Assembly (NCBI RefSeq): GCF_000208865.1
Contig: NC_018386.1
Coordinates: 682,001-746,000, forward strand
Source: Neospora caninum Liverpool
Lineage: Eukaryota; Apicomplexa; Conoidasida; Eucoccidiorida; Sarcocystidae
Direction: 5' to 3'
DNA: 64,000 nt
Position numbers and translations under genes: made by a program. Positions 36,870-48,034 of the stretch are shown piece after piece (the first letter of the stretch is position 1; each line of letters opens with the position of its first letter). The notes beneath the pieces were generated by a model. It was given only the letters and a program-made list of their open reading frames with translations, was not told the origin of the DNA and ran no database searches.

Positions 36870-39800
36870 GCGTGTATAAGAGTATGCATGGTCGGTCGGC
36901 CCTAATTGGACATGGATACGAACATCTGTGGCAGCAGTGCTGGGTCCGCGAATCGTGTGCCGACGTTGGCCGAGGAGTATGTCTTGAATTGATGGTTTGT
37001 TTTCGGTTTTTTCCCCCGCTGCCGCTCTCTGAACTGTGTCGAATGGAGCGCCTCTTTTTCGTTCTCGCATGCAGAGGCGTTTGCGTTGTGTCGGATGTGG
37101 TCATGCTTCGTTCTCAGGGCGGGCACGGCGTTCTCGCTCGTCACTGGCGACGATTTGCCTTATGCTGTCGAGCTGATGAGTTTCCTCGGCGGCCGTCTCG
37201 TTCCACCCTTTTCCTCGTCTTCCGGAGAAGACCCTGCAAAAGAAGATAATCCCGAAGATCTTGCTTCCCTCAAACGCGAAGACGCCTGCTCGGCAGACAC
37301 CTCTTCTTCCTCTTCTTCCTCTTCATCCGCCTCTTCTTCATCCGCCTCTTCTTCATCCGCCTCTTCTTCATCCGCCTCTTCTTCATCCGCCTCTTCTTCA
37401 TCCGCCTCTTCTTCGGCCTCTTCCTCCTCTTTGGGGAACTACGTTCTGGCGGGTCCTCCTGCGTTGATTGATCCGTTTGTGGAATTTTGTGAACATCTTT
37501 TGCACACCGACGAGGACGTCGCAGCTGCCAGCAAGACTGCGTCCTCGGCGAACGTGATGTACTACAAGACGCGTCCCTCGGCGTCTCGGCAGAGCGTGGA
37601 GCGGGCGAAGAGTCTCCTCGCGCAGTGCGGCGGCGCCATGGTTTTGTCGGCCTTCTCCCATCCCTGTTTCTCGCCTTCTCTCGGCGACGCCGAAGCTCCT
37701 GCACCAAGCGCGGCAGGTTCCGAAGGCGAGAAAGGGCCGAGCCGACCCAGCGGCGCGCTGGCCGACGGCTCCCGAATAAAGGGCGAAGTGCTCTTTCGCC
37801 TGCAGAACTACCGGCCGACGATCGGCGAGCGCGGGAGCGTCTTGTCGGCGACGGTGATGCGCGGCATGCACATGAAGAAGTCCGAAATGCTTCGGTACCG
37901 GAACCTGCTCCAAGAGCTGCGTCAGTCTGGGGTGGATTCCACTTTGGACAAACGCGAAGAAGACGACTTCCCCCGCGTCAGCGGGTACGAAGCCGACGAG
38001 AGCGACCGCGACGAAGACGGTTTGAAGGATGCCCGCCGACCCTCCGTCTGCAGCCTCGACCAGGAGACTGGCGAGGACAGTGAGGCGGAAATGGAAGGCA
38101 GTGGGGAAAGTCACGTGCGCACGCGGCGCAGAGCCCAGAGCGAGTCGGAAATCCGCACACGACCTTCGGCCTCGCTGGCGAAACAGGCGCCTTCCCGCAG
38201 TCAGCGGAAGCCTCGGAGCGCCCTCGAGAGCGACGGATCCCCGCGCGCGTCGCCCGCGTCCTCTGTCCTCTCTGGGCTCCTCGGCTCGACGCCCAACGGT
38301 GGGACGTGGGCGAAGCTCCGCGTGAGCAAGCGGCGGCTGCGGCGCACTGCCAAGCAATTGGGCATCTCTGCCTCGTCGGCCGCCGCGAAGGAACGGTCGC
38401 TGTCTCTGCTCCAGGAACGTCGCGCACAGGAAGGCGACCGGCTCGGCGACAGTGGCGACGAGGCGGAGGACGAGGGTCTGAGGCGGAAGGGCGGATTTTA
38501 CCTCGACCTCAAGCGCGACACGTGCAGAGAAAAGACGCAGGAAACGCTCCTCAGACTGGATGAAGCCGCCATGGATTTGATCGCCGACGAAGACGACGAC
38601 ATGAAGCGACAGCGAGCGACGGAACAGCAACGGTGAGGAACGGCCAAGACGCCCGACCGGAGCCGTTTCAAATAAAGTTCGTGGAAAACCTACACGCTGC
38701 ATGTTTTTGCTTGGCACGTATGTGCCACTCTGCAACCCGAGATGTCTCGACGGACGCTGCTCGGTGACTTGCAGCCCTTCGGGGAACGCCAAGGCGAAGA
38801 CGGCTGACGCGGGGGCGTGACGTCTTGCACAGAGGTTTAACCATGCGGAGCCCTCATGCATGCACAGACCCAGAGATCTTCACGAGCGTCCACCGGTCGC
38901 TTCCTGGTGTCAAAAGCACAAACGCGCGCGGTCTTTGCCCCTAGAGAGACATCTATGCAGGCACGTGATGCACAACTGTTGGGTGGTGGATGGGGTGGAA
39001 TGTCACCACAAATAACGCCGCTTCTCGATGCACCTGTTGGGCTCTGCGTCTGCACATGTGTTTCAATGTGGCTACATGTAAACATATGCATTTATATATC
39101 CTTATGAAGGTAGATATGTGCGTACGTGCATGCATGGATATGTAATTGCGCGTGGTGACGAGCGAGGAGGGAGTGTATATGAAGCGGCAAGGTGCCGTCT
39201 TCCGCTCTTTCGTGCGTGCTCTTGTCTGACTCAGATGGGACCCCAAGAAGAGGAAGTACATCATGATGAAAGTGGACAGCGCGACTGGGCGAGCGGTAAA
39301 GCGCAAGCGCGGCACCGACAAGCAAGAGGAGAAAACGTGAGCGGCTTTACTCCACTTCTGATCCCCATTAAGCAAAAACTGTCCCCTGTTCTTTTTCGCC
39401 TCCGCGATGCACTCGAGGTCCCAGCAACGCGATCCAAACGACTGCGTCTTGGTGTGCAGATGCAAGACTCGCATCTGCTCCAGGACCGGCTCAACTTTTT
39501 ACGTATTCCTTTGTGTATATGTGGTACACCTCCCAAAAGGACGGCCATTCTGTGTATGTTTCTGCGTCATTTCTTCTGGTTGCACAGTGGAGCTCCACAG
39601 CGCGCACCTATATGTATTCTGCGCACTTATCCCTTCAAAGGGTTAGTATTTATGCCGCTGACGGCGTGTAGTCACGAACCGTTTGTGATGCCTCGTTCCC
39701 ACAAAAGTGCCAACCTGTGGAGGTGTGCATGCGAACGTGCACGGAAAGTATGGAGAGAAACACAGACGTGTACGCGTTTTGGAACGAGACAAAGAAGACA

Positions 39801-41899
39801 GCCGCGCCGCCCTCTCTCCGGCTGTCGTGTTTTTCACAGAAGCAGCGCACATCGCTATGCACAGTGGTGTCGGGAAACAAAACGAAGGATTCAGAGAGTT
39901 GGAGAAGAAGAAAGTCCTGAGCTTACGGCTGCAGCGCCGAGAGACAAGAGAGGCAGAGGACGCGGTGCGGACAAAAACTTCGTTTCGTCGTCAGGTCGGT
40001 TTCCTCTTTCCCAAAAGCTCCGGTCTTCATTTTCGCTCGCATGCCAGCTCTTTTCCGCCCCTTGGTCTGTCGCCCATTTCGATTTCTGCCTCCTCTCTGC
40101 CATGGCTTCTGTTTTTTCGTACGATTCTCTGTTGTGGGAAGGTACCCTGTGCCTCGGCGCGCTCGCTCTGCTGCCTCCTTTCTCTTCTCGTTCGCTTTAG
40201 GCGGCCTGGTCGCCCTCGCTGTCGCGTGCAGCCCGCCTGGGTCTCTCGTGTTTTTTCTCCACTCTCTCTGCTGCTTGTCTACTTCATTTGCTAGGCGTGC
40301 GGAGCAGTGAACGGGAAGAAAGGGGCCAGTCCATCCCGCTCCATCTCTCTCTCCGTTCTCTTCCCTTCTCTCTCGCTCCGTTCTCTTCCCTTCTCTCTCG
40401 CTCCGTTCTCTTCCCGTCTCTCGCCGTCTGCCCAGGTTGTGTGTTCTGTGGGTCTCTGAATTTTTCCGTTCTCGGTCTCTGTGTGTGTCCTTGCCCTCCA
40501 GAGTCCGACGGGGAGGGGCCAGGCCCTGCCTCGGGACGGCTCCTTGCATTTACGGACAAACACAAAGGTGAGAGAGAGGAAGAAAGGTTCTTCCAACAGT
40601 TTTTCGGCGACTGCGCTGGCTGCGTCTGCTGCCTCCGTTGTTTCCGTCTTCTCCCCCTGTCTGTCGCCGGCTATCTCTCTCTCGCGGTCCTTCGCAGTGC
40701 CTCTCTCACAAGCGCTTCGCCTCTGCCGTGAACCACGCTCTGTCTGTCCGAAGTTCTTTAATTCAAATTTCCCAACACATTTGTATTGTCGTCTCTCGTG
40801 TAGCTGGTGGCGCGGGTGTATCGGAGCAAGAGTTCGCGAACCGCTTCGCTGAAGAGTTGCAAACCAGAAAAAGTGCAATGTGGGGGGTCGCGCATGCACA
40901 CCGTTCTCGATAGCGAGAAATCCACGTTTTGGCCTGGCCTCGGCGTTCTGTCGCGTGTGCAGGTATCAAAGAAGCTCTGCAGAAGGGTGTGAAACTCACG
41001 CACAAGCAGAAGAGAATCGTGAAAAAACTCCAAGCAGATGTCCTATCCTCGGGATCGCAACGTTGGGGAAAGGGTGCAGCGGCTGCCACTCTGCCCACTG
41101 TCGAGCAGGTAATGCGAGAAGAGAGCTCGAGCATGCAACTTCTTCTGGAATAGGAGCGAATACCTACTCTCCAGAAACACTGAACACACAGCCAGAGGCG
41201 GGCAACGCAAGACATGCGGGGAAAGCAGCCAAAGTAATACCTGTGTATCTACATGGTTATACATACATATATATATATATATAGGAAGAGAGACTGGCAG
41301 TTATAGGTGTATGTATATATATACATATATGCATATAAACTCGTTGTTTTAGGCCAGTGCGATAGGATGGGACAGGCTGTATATGTAATCGTCTTACCAG
41401 AAACAGGAAGGTTCGTGAGAGGGGGAATACGTGAATGCTTCAAGTGCCGAGTTCCCTGTTGCAGTGTTTCCTAGAGTGTCCGTGTGTGTTTCGCGAGTGC
41501 GCGGCGCAGCCGCCGGACGGACAATATCTGACAACCAAAACCGGAAAAGGTGTCTTTGTGTGTGCGTGTGTATGAGTGGGCACAGAGATTGCTATTCAGA
41601 TATGTATACAACTATTCACGTGCTTGTGTCAACATATCTGCCAGCTTCTTTGAACACTTTTGCGTGTGCATGCGTCTGTGCATCTGGATTTCTTTCAGAT
41701 CGCCAAGAAACGCCGAAGGGATCAGCAGCTTCGTCTGCGTCACGACAAGAAGAAGGCAATGGAAGAAGCACGGAAAGGAAAAGAAAAGTGGATGAAGAGA
41801 CAGCAGGCCAAGGCGGCGCAAAAAGGCGCGAAAAACCGGTCGTTTATGATTGTGAAAAAGTCCAAATCTCAGAAACGCAGTCGACCAGGACGACGGTGA
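34399..41899 (+). CDS. DDX54: DBP10/DDX54-type DEAD-box RNA helicase
   Basis: ATP-dependent RNA helicase of the nucleolar Dbp10/DDX54 group, needed for 60S pre-rRNA processing. Nine exons, in phase: 34399-35190, 35575-35725, 36349-36490, 37118-38632, 39235-39336, 39840-39994, 40502-40567, 40963-41108, 41699-41899; 1089 residues. Q motif GFSQPTPIQ (43-51), motif I RTGSGKT (69-75), PTREL (102-106), DEAD (175-178), SAT (206-208), VFAS (about 270), [11 protein letters not shown] (about 323-333), [11 protein letters not shown] (about 352-362). A DBP10 C-terminal domain follows: [15 protein letters not shown] and [19 protein letters not shown]. The tail is Lys/Arg-rich, fitting nucleolar targeting. 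The usual TPGR motif reads TTVGR here. A Ser/Ala-rich insert (about 422-467) follows the helicase core. ATG 34399 is the only in-frame ATG of the first exon's open frame. Confidence 0.93.
35848..36005. repeat. TA/TATG-rich microsatellite cluster in DDX54 intron 2
   Basis: Several short TA runs separated by TATGTG/TACGTG words. It lies between exons 2 and 3 and has no coding content. Confidence 0.8.
36828..36867. repeat. (TA)n microsatellite in DDX54 intron 3
   Basis: About 20 uninterrupted TA units, among the longest pure TA runs in the window. Another run is at 36601-36621. Confidence 0.9.
37323..37412 (+). repeat. 15-bp in-frame minisatellite coding Ser/Ala in DDX54
   Basis: Six perfect copies of TCATCCGCCTCTTCT encode a Ser-Ser-Ala-Ser-Ser pentapeptide, flanked by further Ser codons, inside exon 4. 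The unit keeps the reading frame. Confidence 0.9.
40351..40424 (+). repeat. 25-bp tandem repeat, three copies, in DDX54 intron 6
   Basis: Units at 40351-40375 and 40376-40400 are identical; the third (40401-40424) is slightly diverged and shorter. Pyrimidine-rich and intronic. Confidence 0.9.
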
Positions 41900-44837
41900 A
41901 CGCACGCTCTGTGTGAAGACGGTGTACATTCACTTTAAGATTGAGTAGACATCGAAGGACCCAGATTACTAGAGATTTGATAAGGTGACTAACATAGATT
42001 TTTTTATACCTTGAGTGAATTTCAGATGAACACGCGTATGGTGACCGAACTGAGGGATCACCGCTTGTATCCACGTACGGCCTTCCGTCAGCGCCGCTCC
42101 CTCCTGGCCTTGAAATCTGTTGAACTTGAGGTTTTTCCAAGGAAAAGAGCAGCCGCATGCGGTGCGGCCTCAGCCCGTTCATGAGTGTTGCTCTCGTCGC
42201 GCAACAGGGGTTCTTCCTCTTCTCTGTCTTCCGCAGCAGGGAGACCCCTATTGCATGCATATTTCCGCATGTTCTTTATGACCTGTTGCACACATTAGGC
42301 ACCACTGCATTTGCGTTGCCGTACGCAGCTGTTTCGCCAGTTGGATATTGTCATAAAGCAGATGCTGTTGCCGGTTTTATCGAACAGCTCCTGCTACCGC
42401 ACACATGCACAGCGGTCCTCGTTTTTTGGTGGGAGAACGGCCGGTTTTCATCCAAGTCTCTCCGTCTCTGCTTCTCAGTGTGTTCCCTCACACGATCAGC
42501 GGACCCGTGTAGGGGTACATCAAACACAGCGGCATGTCGTTGATTGCTGGCTATTAAGAATCCTTGCAGCGATTGGCTGGAAGCGTTGTACCGTAAAAAC
42601 AGTAGAGAAGCGATTCTCCACTTGACTGCCCCACCCAGCCTTCGCGCTTGGAGGCATGTCGACACACTTGGTGTCAGAGAAAACGGACAGTTCGAGTAAT
42701 CTGATCAGACGTGTAGGAATATGGCTCGTCAGGAGCAGACACGAGAACCAGAAACGAGCTGGCTGTGGTGCGGCACAGATACGCCCTGCCGCCACTATTT
42801 GGCAACGAAAAATACACAAGAGGAGTCGCCGGACCGTTCTGGCGGTGTGGTACCCTGTGCGTAGCTGAACCGCAGCTTAGTGACTGGGTGATCGCTGGGA
42901 CCGCGAGAACCAGCGTGGTATGGAAACGCTGAACGTATGCGCAGCAGTGTATTCTTGAAGACTTGCTGCAAGAAAACAAAGGTCGCCGTGCGAACCGCAG
43001 CCTACAAGCACTCGACCAATACAGTTCCGTTCCTGAGGACTCGATTCGGTCGTTACTGCAACTCAGCGAAAGGAACGAACGCAAGAGCAACTCCGCCCAG
43101 GAAAACTCCCTATTAATCCTTGCTCTGTTCTTTGTTGTTCTCTGGTGTTTGACAGTTTATGTGTCTCTCTCCGTTACACCGACTCGGCGACTCCGTCCTG
43201 TGGAAGCAGATAGCAGATTCGGTTGCCCTTGCTGAGCAAAACGCGAGGGACGAGGGAGAAAGCTCTTTGGAAACCTCTTTTCTGAAGAGCGTCGAGGAAA
43301 TCCCTCTGGTGACTACGTACGAGAATGGTGTTGGACAGTCCCGTCGCAACGTCCCAGGAATCTCTTTTTTTCCGGCTTTGCCCGCCGAACGGCACTGTGA
43401 CGTCAAAAAAGGTTTCGGGCAAACAATCCGATCCCAATCATTCAAAGGCATGCTTTGCTTCGTTTAGGTTTGTGTGTCTGTGTCATGAACAGTTTGTAGC
43501 TTTGAGCACGGTTGTACGCCTCCCAATCCCGACAGCTCGAAAACCTCGGTTTCACCGCTGAACAACTTGTGGTTGCCGCTGTCTTTGTTTCTTGCCTTTC
43601 TTTTCGTGGCCTCGGTGTCAGAGTGCCGGGTTTTAATATATGGGAAGCAAAACCTCCATTCTGAAGAAGGACTCTGTTGAAAGACTCCTCGCATAAATCC
43701 GGGTATGTTGTCCGCCGAATCGTCGCTTGGCCTGGCGGCGCGTGGTACGTGTCGCCCCCGTGCCCCGTCTCTGTGCCTCGCGTCGGAATGCAGTTTCCGC
43801 GATTAGTCAGTAAAAAACGAGCATACGTGCACAGCTCTGTGGGGCACAAAACCTCATATGACTCAGTGGACGCATATTGAGGCGTTAGAGCTGCAGAAGG
43901 ACTCGTTGTTCGGCATCGGAATCCGCTTTTTCCTCTCGCAACACGTTCGATGCTGGCGGATGGCCTGGAGACGAGAGCGCGGAACTCGAGCGCTCGTTTT
44001 GACTAGCCCCCGGATATGCTGGTCGCGCCGTTAAGGTTTTTCTAATTAATACGGAGAAATGTCGCTTTTTTTGTGGGCATTGTGACCTGGTATTGACGCC
44101 TAAACATACCCACCTTTCCTGCTGAAACTCGTTGTCTTCAGAGTTTCGTCCGGAGGAAGGCAGGGGAAGTGAGCGATTTGATGTGCCCCCCCTCTTCCCC
44201 AGGAGACTCTATGGATCTCAGCGCGCATGAACGTCTCCTTTTCTCCTTCTTCTATTTGTCCAACGCCGCCTAGGCTGTGTTATTACTTGTTTCATGTTTC
44301 GTCGCTGTCTCGCCCCTTGGCTTCACTGTGGTGCTACCCTCACAGAGTTAGAGTGTTACACGCAGGGGCGTACTTTTTGTGGACTTGGAAAACTCGACAC
44401 CTTGCAATGAAGTACAGCTCTGGTTTCTTCTTGTCTCTAAACAGCGGCGTCGCTTCCACAGTCAAGGGTCCCGAGTCTCCCTGAATTCTCTGGGGGCCGG
44501 TGTGCGTCGTTTACGGCTGTTAAACTTCTCGATCTGGGAGCGATTCTCCACTCGGGCCAGCCCGCTGCAGGGAGGGACAACGAGAAACGTTTGTGGACTG
44601 TTTAGCTCTCCGCTCTCGGCCATATAAAGAACTACCTGTCTGCCCCGGTCCCTCTCTTTATGGTCTCAGAGGTCGTGTGTCGGCTATTGTCGTTTTCTGT
44701 CTTTGCTATAATTTGAAATTGTATCTGTAGATCCACTCTGGAAGTCGGGTATCTACCGACAGCGCATTATTGTTCTGCATGTGGATATAAGTATGCATGG
44801 GTAAATGCGGACACGTTTCGAGTCTGTTGAACGCGTC
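41900..44837. other. Intergenic gap between DDX54 and the secretory-type gene
   Basis: No gene supported with confidence. Two neighbouring open frames have protein-like composition. 42966-43235 (no ATG) includes a hydrophobic LLILALFFVVLWCLTVYV segment. 43159-43467 begins with ATG and would encode 102 residues with no family I know. They overlap in different frames, so at most one is real. The last kilobase should hold the promoter of the 44838 gene. Confidence 0.45.
43159..43467 (+). CDS. Small uncharacterised open frame (uncertain)
   Basis: ATG-initiated frame of 102 codons with a balanced amino-acid mix (acidic, Leu and Val present, no low-complexity run), unlike the repeat-driven open frames elsewhere in intergenic DNA. 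I recognise no domain. It could be a small gene, an exon of a larger one, or chance. Residues about 2-50 look amphipathic (DSVLWKQIADSVALAEQNA). Confidence 0.22.
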   Translation: MCLSPLHRLGDSVLWKQIADSVALAEQNARDEGESSLETSFLKSVEEIPLVTTYENGVGQSRRNVPGISFFPALPAERHCDVKKGFGQTIRSQSFKGMLCFV

Positions 44838-45782
44838 ATGAACTCCCAGCGAGGCAGTTGCGCCCTACGCGGGTGCTCAAACGCAGCGGCGGCGACAGAC
44901 TTTCCGTGCAGAAGCAAAGGATCGCCGCGTTCTTCTCTTTGGGTTTACTTCTTCCTCGTCGGCGTCGCGGTGTCGTTTGCAGCCGTGTTGGTACCGGAAA
45001 AGTGCGCTGCGAGTATGGCCATGTCGAGGCTGCCGTCGCAGGGGCTGGAGGGTACAGGACTGCCGAGTTCTATGGAGACGTTGCTTGACGAGGAGGAGAT
45101 GATGAGCACCGAAGAGGAGCTCAAATCCGAACTGCGACGCATAAAACAGTATCGAGATATGAACACAACGACGACGACGAAACCGCCACCAAAGAACATC
45201 GTCGTAGACGCAGGCAAAGAAGCAGGTATGGGCTTCTGGAACGGGCTGCTCGCCCCGTTCCGTCTGGCCAGGGATCTCGTGACGAAACCCAGGGAAACGG
45301 TGAACTTCGCAAACGCGTCGACTGCACTGACAATGTCGAAACTAAGAGACGCGGCCGTTGCCACAGTAAAGTGGGAAAACGTCGGTCGTCATTGGCGTGA
45401 GTTCTTCCGCGATCTCGTTCGGGCAGCCACGATGCACCCCGGCAGGCAGAGAGAACTGGAGCGCGTGGCGCGCCTGGAGAAAGCAAACATACCAAAGGAA
45501 GTCCTCTACGCGTCAGAAAGCGCCAGGGAGGAAGCAGAAAGACGTATCCAGCTTGCTCTCCGCTCCAACGAGAGCAAACGGGAGGAAGAACTCCGGGAGA
45601 TTCAAAAGCAGAAGGAAAGATATGAGAAGTACAAGAAAATGAAGGAGCAGGAGAGTGCCAATGCCGCGAAGACTTCTGTTACCGAGTCACGTGGACAAGG
45701 CAGTGAAGCATCTGGAACAAAAGAGCAAACATCTAACGTAGGCGGTGGTGGTAGACACAACGGAGGACAGGAGAGACAGTAG
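44838..45782 (+). CDS. Single-exon secretory-type protein, possibly dense-granule class
   Basis: Uncharacterised 314-residue protein without introns. A hydrophobic segment at residues 34-52 (WVYFFLVGVAVSFAAVLV) after a basic N-terminus can act as signal peptide or signal anchor; possible cleavage is near AAS at 57-59. After it come an acidic stretch (80-97), a Thr-run plus KPPP (110-118), a conserved-looking amphipathic region (GMGFWNGLLAPFRLARDL, then HWREFFRDLVRAA), and a charged coiled-coil-like segment (about 215-275), ending in a Gly/Gln-rich tail. Intronless genes with a late signal anchor, amphipathic helices and coiled coil are common among coccidian dense-granule proteins, so that class is an inference. 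An in-frame ATG at 44805 would add 11 residues. I cannot name it. Confidence 0.7.
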   Translation: MNSQRGSCALRGCSNAAAATDFPCRSKGSPRSSLWVYFFLVGVAVSFAAVLVPEKCAASMAMSRLPSQGLEGTGLPSSMETLLDEEEMMSTEEELKSELRRIKQYRDMNTTTTTKPPPKNIVVDAGKEAGMGFWNGLLAPFRLARDLVTKPRETVNFANASTALTMSKLRDAAVATVKWENVGRHWREFFRDLVRAATMHPGRQRELERVARLEKANIPKEVLYASESAREEAERRIQLALRSNESKREEELREIQKQKERYEKYKKMKEQESANAAKTSVTESRGQGSEASGTKEQTSNVGGGGRHNGGQERQ

Positions 45783-48034
45783 GTGGGCATGTGTTGTTTA
45801 CGATGATGCGCTGTGGTCCAAGCAAGCAACGATGCTCATGGAACAGTAAATTTGTTAAATGCAGACGTAAAGCAGGGGTTGGAACGTTTCTTTTGTGCAG
45901 CCGCTGGATGTAGAGTTTTCAGTTCTATTTTCTTCTGGTTTGTCAGCGTTGCAGTGTATTACATCGCCCGAATCAAAGCTTTGGCGACTTTGAGCATTTG
46001 AGGTGCGTGATAGTGGAGACGCCTCCAAATTACCAAGACGCACCCGCTACCGTCAGTTTTTGTCAACCCGTCGAATAATGGCCCCGTACGCAATCCGGCT
46101 TGGCATCTACAGGCGACTCGCGTGCAATTGCATCTTCACATTCATTTTTAAGGAGTGTTGAGAATGCTCGCACACGCGACGGTCATGGATGGTATGCACG
46201 GACCGGAGTGGTAGCACTCTGTTAATGATGTAAATTTGTCGCGGGGGTGTGGGTGTACCCCGTGCGGGTCACACGTATAAAGCGGGTACAAGTGGCTACG
46301 ATTCCGAGTTGAAAAAACATGTCGGAGACTACATTTGTGGCAAATGGGGAACGGGAAAGCAATGCTTCTGCAATAAGCAGGCTCCGTTAGTCTTTGAAGC
46401 GAAAGAAAGCTGCTGCTTGCGTTGTACGGAAAAGAAGAGGGCTGCGCAATGAACAAAGGGCCATGCCTTACGAATAGCGCACCGAAGTGACCGTGTACCT
46501 TTCGGGAAATAGTTTCACTACTCGGTACGGTGACTGCGGGAATGAGTGCGTCGCACGTATGGCACGAAACGCCGTTACCTTTTACGCCAGCGTGAGCGAG
46601 GATCACATGTCTTGGGCCGCTGGTTGGGCATCTTGTATGACGTGCCCAGCTATCGGTATTCTGCTTGCTTCTCGACTGGCTTTTTTTATGGCGAAGACGG
46701 GTGTGATCGTTTCCACGCACAACGCAAAGAAGGCGCAAAACCGGCGTGTGTTTGTGTTTTGCGGAAAAGACGTAATGGTTTCTCTCGAAACGGTAGAAGT
46801 GATGAGCAGATGTCAGGTTATTTGACGGAAGTGCGTCTACACCGCGCAGCTCCGAATCGTCCGGGTCTTCAGTAACATCCGACAACTCTGTCGTGGACAA
46901 CTGTGCACAGATTACGACTCAATCACTTCAACTCAGGAGCCCAGCCCCGTCACACTTTAAAAATCAACTCGTGTGCAGCCCGTGGGACGGATGCGGGCGG
47001 AGCTCGGAATAGCACACTGCTTCTGACTCCCTTGTAGACATCCGGTCGCAGGAAATCTGCGGTGTGTCCCGTGTTCCTTACCGTAAGGACGGCGCGTCAC
47101 TGGCAGGATCCAATCTAAGTCTCCCCACAAAATGCACCCGACAGTTCCAGCTAGCTCCTATTTGCGCTTCTAGACAACTGCAACAGAACCATCTTCCGGA
47201 GTGACCCGCGTGGGGCCAGTGCTTCCGATGCCATCGCAGGATATCTTGTGTACCTCGCGGCAAAAGATGTCGATCTTCAGTAAGGCATACTCCTGGCAAC
47301 AGAGGCGTCAATGGCTCGACAGAAAATAGGTGCCCTTGAGAAGTCACCTGCCGTCTTAAAGACGTGCGCTTTTCACCCAAAAACTTTGCCAGCCTTGCCC
47401 CCTTGCAACACGACCAACTGGACACATACAGTCGAGTAAAAGGACGGTCAGTCCCACGACTATTTACGTAGCGACCAACTGCAGGTCGACGCCCTGGGAA
47501 GGGGTTCAGGCACGAGGCCTGCCGCGCCTGTCATCCCCAAAAACGCCGACATCCACGGCGGGGGCTCGGCAGCTTCCAGGGCGTCGAGAGGCAAACGTTG
47601 TTCGAGCAGAGTGAGAAAGGAGCAACAGCACGGGATACTACGTTCCGCCAATGTCCTGCAGACATGTTGGCTCCTGTCGCCCCCAAACACTCCCATTCTG
47701 CACTCAGGTTTTGGTTGTAACGCGTGTAATCATGTGCATGTCGCCGCCCTCATCACATTCCGTAACTCGGTAGTGGCTGGCTTTCGGCTCCTTGATGCCT
47801 TCGTCTTAAACGGAGATTTCATACAGCCGAGATCGAGGAACCCGCAAGCAAGAGCCGTGACGTTCCCGTGCACGGTCTGCCTCATTGTGTCACACATAAT
47901 GAGACGAATTTCTTTAACGCACCGTTTCGCATCCCAACTTACATACATCTACACGAAGTGTCTGCGGCACACGAATTGCTGGAAACACTTCGTCCCCAAT
48001 TCAAGTCCTCACGCTGGGGCCAAGTTGACTATTT
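45783..48034. other. Convergent 3' region between the secretory-type gene and the carrier
   Basis: Holds the 3' UTRs of two genes that face each other. A small Cys-rich open frame at about 46260-46452 (CGKWGTGKQCFC, ESCCLRCTEKK) has no ATG. A 250-codon minus frame at 46148-46900 also lacks ATG and overlaps other open frames, so I do not call either. Confidence 0.5.

Noticed and set aside
40351..40424. Regular repeats that might suggest a CRISPR-like array
   Set aside because: The three 25-bp units are directly adjacent with no spacers, lie in an intron of a eukaryotic gene, and are simple pyrimidine repeats.
40804..40880. Possible extra DDX54 exon ([20 protein letters not shown])
   Set aside because: The acceptor and phase work, but the donor (GTGCAA) is poor, and exons 40502-40567 and 40963-41108 join cleanly in phase without it. 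It could be an alternative exon.
46148..46900. Minus-strand open frame of 250 codons
   Set aside because: No ATG at the start, Ser/His/Pro-rich mix without a domain, and three frames are open at once here, which suggests chance.
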